The notes under the pieces were generated by a model. That model had not been told where the DNA came from and made no database searches. It saw nothing but the letters and a program-made list of their open reading frames with translations. The translations under genes were made by a program, and so were the position numbers. From Pseudomonadota bacterium (GTDB lineage Bacteria; Pseudomonadota; Alphaproteobacteria; Rhizobiales; Xanthobacteraceae), in contig CAUJJN010000192.1 of assembly GCA_963204905.1 (NCBI GenBank), positions 40,991 to 104,990 on the forward strand: a stretch of DNA of 64,000 nucleotides. Direction: 5' to 3'. Each line of letters begins with the position of its first letter. The first letter of the stretch is position 1. Positions 36,707 through 44,911 of this stretch are shown piece after piece.

Positions 36707-37723
36707 CTAGGCCGATTCCGCCCGCTGCCACTGGTCGCTGCCGCGGCTCTGCGCCAACCTGGCCTCCCAGGCCAGCGCGTGCGCGGCGATCGTGGGCAGA
36801 TCGTCAAATTGCGGCGTCCAGTCCAGCGTCGCGCGGATGCGACTGGTGTCGGCGATCATGGTCATGATGTCGCCGGGGCGGCGTGGACCGTATTGAATGG
36901 CGAAGTTCTGCCCCGCGATGCGGCGCACCGCCTCGATGGTCTCCAGCACGGAATAACCTCGGCCGTAGCCGCAGTTTAGTGTCGTTGAGGCGCCGCCCTC
37001 GCGCAGGTAGCCCAGTGCGGCGCGATGGGCCTGCGCCAGATCGCTGACGTGGATGAAATCGCGAATGCAACTGCCGTCTGGCGTCGGATAGTCGGTGCCG
37101 TAGACGTCGATCTTGGCGCGTTGGCCGGTGGCGGCTTCCACGGCGATCTTCAGTAGATGCGTGGCGCCGACTGTGGCGAGCCCGATGCGGGCGAGGGGGT
37201 CGGCGCCGGCGACGTTGAAATAGCGCAGCACGACGAAGTTGAAATCATGCGCGGCGGCGGTGTCGTGCAGCATGATCTCGCTCATCAGCTTCGATGCGCC
37301 ATAGGGCGACAGCGGTCGTGTCGCCGCGTCCTCGGTCACCGGCACCTGATCCGGATTGCCGTAGACGGCGGCAGTGGACGAAAAGATGAAGCGGCGGACA
37401 TTGCCTCTCACAGCCGCCGCGAGCAGATTTCGTGTGGTGAAAGTGTTGTTGCGATAGTAGCCGAGCGGGTCGCGCGTCGAGTCCGGCACCACGACGGAGC
37501 CAGCGAAGTGAATGATCGCATCGATATCGTGATTGGCGATGACCCCACCGACGAGATTTTCATCGCCGGCGTCGCCGATGTAGAGCGGAACGCCTTCCGG
37601 CAGCGCGGCGGAAAACCCGGTCGACAGATTGTCGATCACCACCACACTCTCGCCGGCTTCCACCAGAGCGAGGACCATGTGGCTGCCGATGTAGCCCGCT
37701 CCGCCGGTCACGAGTACGGTCAT
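36707..37723 (-). CDS. galE: UDP-glucose 4-epimerase GalE
   Basis: This 338-residue extended short-chain dehydrogenase interconverts UDP-glucose and UDP-galactose. The start is the ATG at 37723 (MTVLVTGGAGYIGSHMVLAL); the track start adds a spurious leader. The NAD loop TGGAGYIGSH, the Ser/Tyr/Lys catalytic set (SSTAAVYGNP and SPYGASKLMSE) and the substrate-specific NVAGADPLARIG and TPDGSCIRDFIHVSDLAQAH segments are all present. It supplies galactose units to LPS and exopolysaccharide. It is upstream of the ABC exporter on the same strand and divergent from a heptosyltransferase. Confidence 0.96.
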   Translation of the reverse strand: MTVLVTGGAGYIGSHMVLALVEAGESVVVIDNLSTGFSAALPEGVPLYIGDAGDENLVGGVIANHDIDAIIHFAGSVVVPDSTRDPLGYYRNNTFTTRNLLAAAVRGNVRRFIFSSTAAVYGNPDQVPVTEDAATRPLSPYGASKLMSEIMLHDTAAAHDFNFVVLRYFNVAGADPLARIGLATVGATHLLKIAVEAATGQRAKIDVYGTDYPTPDGSCIRDFIHVSDLAQAHRAALGYLREGGASTTLNCGYGRGYSVLETIEAVRRIAGQNFAIQYGPRRPGDIMTMIADTSRIRATLDWTPQFDDLPTIAAHALAWEARLAQSRGSDQWQRAESA

Positions 37724-37897
37724 GAGGCCTTTCCGTTGTTTGCCGCGCGTCAGGAGCGGCAAGCCTACGGCCGCAGCGGTGCAGACAAGGTAAAACCGGG
37801 CGAATAGACCGCAGATTCGGTGTGATCTCTGCAGCGAAACGTGCTTATGGTTGCCAAAACCTCACCGGGTTTCGAACAATGCGAGCCGTTCTCGACG

Positions 37898-38845
37898 ATG
37901 GATTCCATCCTGTTTGTTAAAACCTCCTCGCTCGGCGATGTCGTGCACAACATGCCGGCGGTCACGGAGGCGCGCCGGCGCTGGCCGGATGCGCATATCG
38001 GCTGGGTGGTCGAGGATGCATTCGCGCCACTGGCGCGACTGCATCCCGGCGTCAACGAGGTGATCGCGGTGGCGACGCGGCGCTGGCGCCGCGGATTGCT
38101 GTCACCAGCGACATGGCGGGAGGTTGCAAGCTTTCGAAGAGCCTTGTGCGCGCGTCGATACGATCGTGTGGTCGATACACAGGGATTGCTTCGTTCTGGC
38201 CTGATTACGGCGCAGACACGCGGCGAACGTCATGGTTATGATCGTCACAGCATTCGCGAGCCGGTGGCATCGTGGTTCTACGATATCCGTCACCCCGTCG
38301 CGAAGGACCAGCACGCAGTGCTACGCAATCGCACGCTTGCGGGGCTGTCGCTCGATTTCGTGCCTTCGGATGTTATCGACTACGGACTATCGCACCACGC
38401 TGACACATCCCCGACGCCGTATGCGGTGCTGCTGCACGGCACCTCGCGCGCGGACAAGGAGTGGCGCGAATCCGACTGGATCGGACTCGGGCAAACGTTG
38501 CGGCGAAAAGGGTACGGTGTTCTGCTGCCGTGGGGCAACGAAGCGGAGCGCGTGCGCAGCGCGCGGTTAGCCGGCGCGATCAAGGGTGCCGAGGTCCTGC
38601 AACGCCGTCCGCTCGACGAAACCGCGCAAGTGATCGCTAACGCCGCGCTGGTGGTGGGCGTCGATACCGGCCTGCTGCATCTTGCCGCCGCTTATGCGGT
38701 GCCGCTGATCGGTGTCTACATTGCCACCGATCCGAAACTCACGGGACCGATAGGGTCGGGGCCGATCGAGATCGTCGGCGGCAAGGGTGACTATCCCGGC
38801 TATGCGCGTGCCGTCGAGGCTGCGGAGCGGATGTTGACGGCATAG
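37898..38845 (+). CDS. waaC: Lipopolysaccharide heptosyltransferase I (WaaC-like, GT9)
   Basis: This 315-residue GT-B enzyme of family GT9 adds the first heptose to Kdo of the LPS inner core at the inner membrane. The start at the ATG at 37898 (MDSILFVKTSSLGDVVHNMP) places the hallmark 'ILxVKtSSLGDVvH' at the N-terminus; the track start at 37841 is extended. The C-terminal ADP-heptose site is visible as LLHGTSRADKEWRESDWIGL and VVGVDTGLLHLAAAYAVPLI. Order and length match WaaC. It is divergent from galE with a 174-bp gap. Rhizobiales cores vary, so the exact acceptor may differ. Confidence 0.92.
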   Translation: MDSILFVKTSSLGDVVHNMPAVTEARRRWPDAHIGWVVEDAFAPLARLHPGVNEVIAVATRRWRRGLLSPATWREVASFRRALCARRYDRVVDTQGLLRSGLITAQTRGERHGYDRHSIREPVASWFYDIRHPVAKDQHAVLRNRTLAGLSLDFVPSDVIDYGLSHHADTSPTPYAVLLHGTSRADKEWRESDWIGLGQTLRRKGYGVLLPWGNEAERVRSARLAGAIKGAEVLQRRPLDETAQVIANAALVVGVDTGLLHLAAAYAVPLIGVYIATDPKLTGPIGSGPIEIVGGKGDYPGYARAVEAAERMLTA

Positions 38846-38889
38846 CCTGACGGCGGCTGTTCGCGAGAACGCATCGTGCGATGCATGTC

Positions 38890-39663
38890 TCAGCCACCGT
38901 TCTTTTCCGTCTGGTCATAGACGGCGCGCGCGACCTGTTCGAGGCGGATCTTGTTGTCGTCGGGACCGGACAGCACGTAGCCGACGCCGCGATCCGACCA
39001 GTACAGCGCGCCGTCGCTGGCGCGCGTCACGTAGCGCATCTGCGTGGTCGGCGCGGCGGCGCGAGACGTATAGAGCGTGAAGCGTTCGCCCGTCGGGCTT
39101 TCATACATCAGGAAGGCCGCCGGCGCTTGCGGGCCGGGGAGCAGCCGCCCGCCGACCAGCTTCAATCCAGACCCGTCAAGCTCCGGAGCCTTGATGGTGT
39201 AGCCGACGCGCCGCGACAGCCACTGTTGCAGATGCGCGCGCTCGGAGCCCGCGACTTCGACGGGATGACGCACTTCAACGACATAGAGTCGATGCGCTTC
39301 CAGAGCGTCGAGCGTGAAGGCTTGCAGAGGCGATGGCTTGGCGCTGACACCATGCGCAAGCCATCCCGTCGCGCCACCGATGACGAATGCGGCGAGGGTG
39401 GCGGCGATCGCGCCGTACAGCACACTTCGCTGCGGCCGCGCCAGTCGCTCGATCTCGAGCCGTTGCGGCACCGGTTCGTCCGCGACAGCGTCATAGCGCG
39501 CATGCAAGGCGTCCGCCATCGCGCGCCATGACCGGACGCGCTCGACGTCTTCAGGGTGTGTGAGGAGCCAAGTTTCGACGGCGCCACGGCGTTCCGCTGG
39601 CAGTTCGTTGTCAACGTAGGCGTGCAGCTCGTCTTCAGTGACGGGAATGTTGGGCTCGGTCAT
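38890..39663 (-). CDS. Membrane-anchored anti-sigma factor
   Basis: This 257-residue protein opens with an anti-sigma-type helical domain (about 8-80; VTEDELHAYVDNELPAERRG) followed by one transmembrane helix (about 92-114, AIAATLAAFVIGGATGWLAH) and a periplasmic domain of about 140 residues. It lacks the HxxxCxxC zinc motif. It lies 26 bp downstream of the ECF sigma factor gene on the same strand and probably binds and silences it, releasing it on an envelope signal. The signal and target genes are unknown. The periplasmic part has no enzyme motif I recognise. Confidence 0.88.
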   Translation of the reverse strand: MTEPNIPVTEDELHAYVDNELPAERRGAVETWLLTHPEDVERVRSWRAMADALHARYDAVADEPVPQRLEIERLARPQRSVLYGAIAATLAAFVIGGATGWLAHGVSAKPSPLQAFTLDALEAHRLYVVEVRHPVEVAGSERAHLQQWLSRRVGYTIKAPELDGSGLKLVGGRLLPGPQAPAAFLMYESPTGERFTLYTSRAAAPTTQMRYVTRASDGALYWSDRGVGYVLSGPDDNKIRLEQVARAVYDQTEKNGG

Positions 39664-39689
39664 GGTCGTCTCTTCTCGTCTGGCTCGAA

Positions 39690-40181
39690 TTATTTGATCC
39701 GGCGTAGCGCCGGCCGCTCGCCTTCGAGGGCGGCTTTCATGTGGGCGCGGGCACGGGCGAGGCGCGACATCACGGTGCCGATCGGCACGCCCTGAATGTC
39801 GGCGATCTCGCGATAGCTGAGGCCCTCCAGCGTCACCAGCAACAGCACGGCGCGCTGGTCGTCCACCAGCGTCGCCAGCGCGCGGGCGATGTCGCGGCCC
39901 TCGGCCTCGGTGCCGCTGGCGCCGGCGGCGGTATCTTGCAGCGGTGCGAAGGTGGGCTTGCGCGCCAGCGAGCGACGGCGGTTCCGGTTGAGATTGGTGA
40001 GGATGGTGTAGAGCCAGCTTCGGAGATCGCCGCCGATAAACAGGCGCTCCGAACGCAGCGCGCGGACCAGCGTGTCCTGGACCAGGTCATCGGCGATATC
40101 GGCGTCGCGCGTCAGCGCGCGGGCGTAGCGGCGCAACGCCGGGATCATGGCTTCGACGCTCTCACGAAATGTATTCATCAC
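39690..40181 (-). CDS. ECF-family RNA polymerase sigma factor
   Basis: This 163-residue group IV sigma factor has region 2 at about 12-75 (YARALTRDADIADDLVQDTL, promoter -10 recognition) and region 4 at about 108-155 (LVTLEGLSYREIADIQGVPI then GTVMSRLARARAHM, -35 recognition). No region 3 is present, as expected. Co-transcribed with the anti-sigma gene, it likely drives a small stress or envelope regulon and possibly its own promoter in 40182-40412. I found no convincing EcfG-type GGAAC...GTT box there. Confidence 0.95.
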   Translation of the reverse strand: MMNTFRESVEAMIPALRRYARALTRDADIADDLVQDTLVRALRSERLFIGGDLRSWLYTILTNLNRNRRRSLARKPTFAPLQDTAAGASGTEAEGRDIARALATLVDDQRAVLLLVTLEGLSYREIADIQGVPIGTVMSRLARARAHMKAALEGERPALRRIK

Positions 40182-40412
40182 CTTGCGGTCATCTCAGCTT
40201 GCCGGGACCCTGGGTCGGGGAGCGCCGTTCCGGCTATAGCAGGCCCCATGCCCATGCCGATAGAACACCGGCCCCGCGCGGCTATTCCGGCCGTTAACTT
40301 TTTCGCCGCGAAACAGCGCGTTTTTGGGTCATTTTAGGCTTTGCCAAGCCTCGGTGGTGGTGTACCCGGAAGGGCTGGCGGGTCCGCCGGTACAAGATCG
40401 ATGGGACATGGT

Positions 40413-41231
40413 ATGGGACAGAATTCAGGCCTGATGCAGGGCAAGCGCGGGATCGTTCTCGGCGTCGCCAACAACCGTTCGATTGCCTGGGGCATTGCCA
40501 AGGCGTGCCGGGCGCAGGGGGCGGAGATCGCGCTCACCTGGCAGGGCGATGCGCTGAAGAAGCGGGTCGAGCCGCTGGCAGCGGAACTCGGCGGTATCCT
40601 GCTCGGCCATTGCGACGTCACCGATCCCGCGACCATCGACGCGGTGTTCGATGAAGCCAAAAAGCAGTGGGGCAAGATCGATTTCGTGGTCCACGCCATC
40701 GCGTTTTCCGACAAGGACGAACTCGACGGCCGCTATATCGAGACCACCGCCGATAACTTCAGCAAGACCATGCTGATTTCCTGCTACTCGCTCACCGCGA
40801 TCGCGCAACGTGCCGAGAAGCTGATGACCGATGGCGGCTCGATCCTGACGCTGACATACTACGGCGCCGAAAAGTGGATGCCGCACTACAACGTCATGGG
40901 CGTGGCCAAAGCCGCACTGGAAGCAAGCGTACGTTATCTCGCGGCCGACCTCGGTGAGAAGAACATCCGCGTCAATGCGCTCTCGGCAGGACCGATCAAG
41001 ACGCTGGCCGCATCCGGCATCGGCGATTTCCGCTACATCCTGAAGTGGAATGAATACAACGCGCCGATGCGCCGTACCGTCACAATCGAGGAGGTCGGCG
41101 ACAGCGCGATGTATTTCCTTTCGAACTTGTCGCGCGGCGTCACCGGCGAAGTGCATCACGTCGATTCCGGCTATCACGTTGTCGGCATGAAGCGCCCCGA
41201 TGCGCCGGATATCTCGCTGGCGAAGGACTAG
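40413..41231 (+). CDS. fabI: Enoyl-[acyl-carrier-protein] reductase FabI
   Basis: This 272-residue NADH-dependent reductase performs the last step of each fatty acid elongation cycle. The ATG at 40413 (MGQNSGLMQGKRGIVLGVAN) fits relatives best; another in-frame ATG lies at 40401. The divergent short-chain dehydrogenase start GVANNRSIAWGIAKACRAQG and the active site YNVMGVAKAALEASVRYLA (Tyr-x6-Lys) identify FabI rather than FabG. INALSAGPIKTLAASGI-type substrate loop residues follow (read as VNALSAGPIKTLAASGIGDF). A histidine phosphatase gene begins 29 bp downstream, so the two may share a transcript. Several Rhizobiales encode more than one FabI; which paralogue this is cannot be told. Confidence 0.95.
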   Translation: MGQNSGLMQGKRGIVLGVANNRSIAWGIAKACRAQGAEIALTWQGDALKKRVEPLAAELGGILLGHCDVTDPATIDAVFDEAKKQWGKIDFVVHAIAFSDKDELDGRYIETTADNFSKTMLISCYSLTAIAQRAEKLMTDGGSILTLTYYGAEKWMPHYNVMGVAKAALEASVRYLAADLGEKNIRVNALSAGPIKTLAASGIGDFRYILKWNEYNAPMRRTVTIEEVGDSAMYFLSNLSRGVTGEVHHVDSGYHVVGMKRPDAPDISLAKD

Positions 41232-41260
41232 AATCGCGCAGGATCGTATCTGTTCTCGTC

Positions 41261-41860
41261 ATGCCAACTCCCACCATCTACTTCATCCGCCACGGCGAGA
41301 CCGCGTGGAACGCCGCAGGCCGTTTCCAAGGCTCCAAGGATATTCCCCTCAACGATCTCGGGCGCGAACAGGCCGCCCATGCTGGCGGAATCCTCGGTGA
41401 TCTGGTTGCCCGTGCCGGCCATGCTTTCGACAAGCTCGCATTTATCGCCAGTCCATTGGAACGGGCGCGCCACACCATGGAACTGGTGCGCGAGGAACTG
41501 GCTTTGCCTCCGGATGATTTCGTGCTGGACGATCGGTTGCGGGAGATCGGGTACGGTCACTGGGAAGGCTCGACGTTGCCTGAGATGCGGACGTCGCATC
41601 CTGATCTGTTTGCCCAGCGTGAGCGCGACAAATGGGGCGTTCCGCCGCCGGGTGGCGAAAGCTATGCATCGGTGACCTTACGGATGCGGGACTGGTACGA
41701 CTCACTGCTGGGCGACACCGTTGCGGTGTCCCATGGGGGCACCGCGCGGGCGCTGATGGTCGCGGTCGGGGTCGCGTCTCCCGCCAGTGCCGCGGACCTC
41801 ACGATCGAGCAGGGCGCGGTCTATGTCTTCAGCGGTGGGCAACTGGCGAAGTACAGTTGA
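41261..41860 (+). CDS. Histidine phosphatase (phosphoglycerate mutase-like) family protein
   Basis: This 199-residue protein belongs to the phosphohistidine phosphatase superfamily. The catalytic RHG motif is in IYFIRHGETAWNAAGRFQGS, the second arginine in SPLERARHTMELV, the acid in LREIGYGHWEGSTL, and the second histidine in VAVSHGGTARALMV. Members dephosphorylate small phospho-metabolites; cofactor-dependent mutase activity is less likely at this length. It lies 29 bp after fabI. The substrate is unknown. Confidence 0.92.
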   Translation: MPTPTIYFIRHGETAWNAAGRFQGSKDIPLNDLGREQAAHAGGILGDLVARAGHAFDKLAFIASPLERARHTMELVREELALPPDDFVLDDRLREIGYGHWEGSTLPEMRTSHPDLFAQRERDKWGVPPPGGESYASVTLRMRDWYDSLLGDTVAVSHGGTARALMVAVGVASPASAADLTIEQGAVYVFSGGQLAKYS

Positions 41861-41880
41861 GGCTGAGAGTCGATCTCGGT

Positions 41881-41968
41881 TGTCATGCCCGGCGTTGTGC
41901 CGGGCATCCACGCCTTGTTCGTTACGCTCGGCAAAGAGGTCATGGCTGGGGGAGCCCGGTCATGACGT
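41881..41968. repeat. Dispersed palindromic intergenic repeat (copy 4)
   Basis: TGTCATGCCCGGCGTTGTGC is followed by CGGGCATCCACGCCTTGTTC and ends in GAGCCCGGTCATGACG. The left arm forms a hairpin (ATGCCCGG...CCGGGCAT) and carries the shared ATCCACG(CC) segment; the right arm is partly decayed. It lies in the 240-bp gap between the histidine phosphatase and aroC. Confidence 0.78.
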
Positions 41969-42100
41969 CGGGGGTACAATTTCGCCACTCCAGAGTTGCA
42001 TTTTAACCCCGAGGAATTGCGATTCGCGCTACTTCCCGCTACGACAACTGCAAGTTTGCAGAACAAAATCTGCAAGAGTGCAACGCAACTGGTCGTCTTC

Positions 42101-43201
42101 ATGTCTCACAATACCTTCGGCCATCTGTTTCGCGTCACCACCTTCGGCGAAAGCCACGGGGTCGCGATTGGTTGTGTGGTCGATGGCTGCCCGCCGCTGA
42201 TCCCGCTCGCGGCCGACGACATCCAGCAGGATCTCGACCGCCGCCGGCCGGGCCAGTCGCGGTTCACCACGCAGCGGCAGGAACTGGATCAAGTGAAGAT
42301 CCTGTCTGGGGTGATGGCGCATCCCGAGAGCGGCGTGCAGGTAACGACGGGGACGCCGATCGCGCTGTTGATCGAGAACACCGACCAGCGCTCAAAGGAC
42401 TATTCCGACATCAAGGACAAGTATCGTCCTGGTCATGCGGATTTCACCTATGAGGCGAAATATGGCATCCGCGATTATCGCGGTGGCGGCCGCTCCTCCG
42501 CGCGCGAGACGGCGAGCCGCGTCGCCGCTGGTGCCGTTGCACGCAAGGTGATTCCCGGCGTTACGATCCGCGCCGCGCTGGTGCAGATGGGACCGCACAA
42601 GATCGACCGGGAGAAATGGGACTGGGAGGAAGTGGCGCGTAACCCCTTCTTCTGTCCGGACAAGGACAAGGCCGCTTTCTTCGAAGACTATCTCGACAGT
42701 ATTCGCAAGAGCGGTTCGTCGATTGGTGCGGTGATCGAGGTGGTGGCCGAAGGTGTGCCGGCAGGGCTCGGCGCGCCGATCTACAGCAAGCTCGACAGTG
42801 ATCTCGCCAGCGCGATGATGAGCATCAACGCAGTGAAGGGCGTCGAGATCGGCGAGGGTTTTAATGCCGCGGCGCTGTCAGGCGAGGAGAACGCCGACGA
42901 AATGCGCAGTTCTTCCTCAAATACGGGCAACAATGGGCCGGCCTTTCTCTCCAATCATGCCGGCGGCATCCTCGGCGGTATTTCCACCGGCCAGCCGGTG
43001 GTCGTGCGTTTCGCAGTGAAGCCGACATCGTCAATCCTGTCGCCGCGCCGGACTATCGACCGCGGCGGCGCCGATACCGATATCCTGACCAAGGGCCGCC
43101 ACGATCCCTGCGTCGGCATCCGCGCGGTTCCGGTCGGCGAGGCGATGATGGCCTGCGTGCTGGCGGATCATCTGCTGCGCCATCGCGGACAGGTGGCTTG
43201 A
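42101..43201 (+). CDS. aroC: Chorismate synthase AroC
   Basis: This 366-residue FMN-dependent lyase makes chorismate from 5-enolpyruvylshikimate-3-phosphate, ending the shikimate pathway. The start is the ATG at 42101 ([20 protein letters not shown]); the track start at 41996 is an upstream extension. The three family signatures are visible: [17 protein letters not shown], the [20 protein letters not shown]-type GRxSARETA region ([18 protein letters not shown]), and [19 protein letters not shown] near the end. The gene is followed 39 bp later by an adenylate cyclase gene on the same strand. Confidence 0.98.
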   Translation: MSHNTFGHLFRVTTFGESHGVAIGCVVDGCPPLIPLAADDIQQDLDRRRPGQSRFTTQRQELDQVKILSGVMAHPESGVQVTTGTPIALLIENTDQRSKDYSDIKDKYRPGHADFTYEAKYGIRDYRGGGRSSARETASRVAAGAVARKVIPGVTIRAALVQMGPHKIDREKWDWEEVARNPFFCPDKDKAAFFEDYLDSIRKSGSSIGAVIEVVAEGVPAGLGAPIYSKLDSDLASAMMSINAVKGVEIGEGFNAAALSGEENADEMRSSSSNTGNNGPAFLSNHAGGILGGISTGQPVVVRFAVKPTSSILSPRRTIDRGGADTDILTKGRHDPCVGIRAVPVGEAMMACVLADHLLRHRGQVA

Positions 43202-43240
43202 CGCCGTGCCGACGATCCCGCCGAACGACGAGGCCGTCCG

Positions 43241-44434
43241 ATGCGGGTAGACGATTTGAAGGAAATTGCCACCTGGGTTTCGGCTGGCGACCGCAACGGC
43301 GTGCCGCCGGAAGTCATGATGCAGCAGTTATGCGAACGCCTGGTCGACGCCGGCGTCGCATTGTGGCGTGTCGGCGTGTTCGTTCGTACGCTGCATCCGC
43401 AGATGTTCGGCCAGAGTTTCACATGGCGGCGCGGCAAGGACGTCACCGTCTACGCGGCGCCTTATGGCATCGAGGAGAGCGAGGATTTCCTCAACAGTCC
43501 GTTACGAATGGTTTACACGCTGGGCGAGGAAGTCCGGCGGCGTGAGTCTGAAATTCACGCCGATACGATGTCGAGCTTTTTTGTCGATGCGCGCGCCGAG
43601 CGAATGACCGACTATATCGCTATGCCGCTGCGTTTCCTCAGCGGTGCGATTCATGCGGTGAGTTGGACGACCACGGCACCGGGCGGCTTTACCGCGCCTG
43701 AGATTGAAGCGTTGCGTGCGTTGATGGCGCCCATTGCGCGCGTGATCGAAATCATTCACCTGGAACGGACCGCGACGGCGCTGCTCGATACTTATGTCGG
43801 CAACCGGGCCGGTCAACGGATCTTGGCCGGGCAGATACGGCGTGGCCACACCGAGACCATGTCGGCGGCGATATGGCTGTCGGATTTGCGGGGTTTCACA
43901 CGGCTGTCGGATATGCTGCCGCCCAGCGCCGTCGTCGAGGTGCTCAATCGGTACTTCGATTGCCAGGTCGATCCCATCCTCGAGCACGGCGGCGAGGTAT
44001 TGAAATTCATGGGGGACGGCCTGTTGGCGGTGTTTCCGATCGCCGAAGGTGCGGACTCGGCGGAGGTCTGTAGTCGCGTTTTGGCTGCTGCGCGGGCCAG
44101 CCGCGAACGCGTCGCCGCCATGGTATTTCATCATGGTGGTGTCAGCGTCGAGAAATTCCGCTTCGGACTAGCATTGCATGTTGGCGACGTGCTGTACGGC
44201 AATATCGGTGGAGGTCATCGGCTCGATTTCACCTGCATTGGACCGGCGGTCAATCTGGCCGCGCGGCTGGAAAAGATCGCAAGCGATCTCAACCGCACCA
44301 TCGTCGCGTCGGAGAGCTTTGCCGCCGCCGCGTCGGAAAGCTGGATCAACCTTGGCGAATTCCCTATCGCCGGCTTCCGGCGCGCCGAACGTGTTTACGG
44401 ACTCACCGACGAGGCATTGCCGCCGGGCGGATGA
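43241..44434 (+). CDS. Class III adenylate/guanylate cyclase with N-terminal sensor-like domain
   Basis: This is a 397-residue protein. The C-terminal cyclase domain (about 205-390) carries both metal-binding aspartates, D215 in WLSDLRGFTRLSD and D259 in LKFMGDGLLAVF; K255 lies in the adenine-recognition position; the transition-state Asn/Arg pair is in PAVNLAARLE. The N-terminal 190 residues contain no transmembrane helix and may form a GAF-like sensory fold, though no ligand motif is clear. The product is probably cAMP. It follows aroC by 39 bp, a pairing that looks positional rather than functional. The downstream Crp/Fnr regulator at 9430 is far away and no link is shown. Confidence 0.9.
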   Translation: MRVDDLKEIATWVSAGDRNGVPPEVMMQQLCERLVDAGVALWRVGVFVRTLHPQMFGQSFTWRRGKDVTVYAAPYGIEESEDFLNSPLRMVYTLGEEVRRRESEIHADTMSSFFVDARAERMTDYIAMPLRFLSGAIHAVSWTTTAPGGFTAPEIEALRALMAPIARVIEIIHLERTATALLDTYVGNRAGQRILAGQIRRGHTETMSAAIWLSDLRGFTRLSDMLPPSAVVEVLNRYFDCQVDPILEHGGEVLKFMGDGLLAVFPIAEGADSAEVCSRVLAAARASRERVAAMVFHHGGVSVEKFRFGLALHVGDVLYGNIGGGHRLDFTCIGPAVNLAARLEKIASDLNRTIVASESFAAAASESWINLGEFPIAGFRRAERVYGLTDEALPPGG

Positions 44435-44454
44435 TCCCGCCGGTGAATGCGGCA

Positions 44455-44784
44455 TTACTCCTCGGGCTCGGTAGTGAACAGCAGCGGATAACCCTTGGCA
44501 CGGCCGGCGTCGGTGGCGCGTGTCGCCTTGGTTTCAGCGACGTCCTTGGTGAAGACCGCAACCACGCAGACCCCGCGCTGATGCGCCGTCAGCATCACCT
44601 TGTAGGCTTGATCCTCGGTGATGCGGAATTCGGCCTTGAGCACCCTCACCACGAAGTCGCGCGGCGTGTAGTCGTCGTTGACGAGGATGACCTTGTGAAG
44701 GCGTGGCCGCTCGGTCTTGGGCGCGGCTTTGGTCCGTGTCCTGATACGTGGTTTGATGACGGTGTCGCCCATGCGCGTCGCCAT
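44455..44784 (-). CDS. clpS: ATP-dependent Clp protease adaptor ClpS
   Basis: This 109-residue adaptor delivers N-degron substrates to ClpAP. The core matches ClpS: HKVILVNDDYTPRDFVVRVL (the D-D-Y-T-P substrate pocket), TEDQAYKVMLTAHQRGVCVV, and AVFTKDVAETKATRATDAGR facing ClpA. The N-terminal 25 residues are basic and Thr-rich as in other ClpS leaders. clpA is not in the window (at least not in the expected neighbouring position). It converges with the adenylate cyclase gene, 20 bp apart. Confidence 0.96.
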   Translation of the reverse strand: MATRMGDTVIKPRIRTRTKAAPKTERPRLHKVILVNDDYTPRDFVVRVLKAEFRITEDQAYKVMLTAHQRGVCVVAVFTKDVAETKATRATDAGRAKGYPLLFTTEPEE

Positions 44785-44911
44785 ATGCTGGGAGACCGAA
44801 CACTACATCATTTTCCAGCGAAACGATCACTGATTTCGTGAATGCCGCGGTTGAAAACAGTTCGGCGGGCCTGTGCCGCCGATCATCGTTACGGTTTGTT
44901 CCTGATGCGGC

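Noticed and set aside
40182-40412. EcfG-type stress promoter (GGAAC-N16/17-GTT) between the sigma factor and fabI genes
   Set aside because: GGAAC occurs on the minus strand near 40230 but no GTT follows at the right distance.
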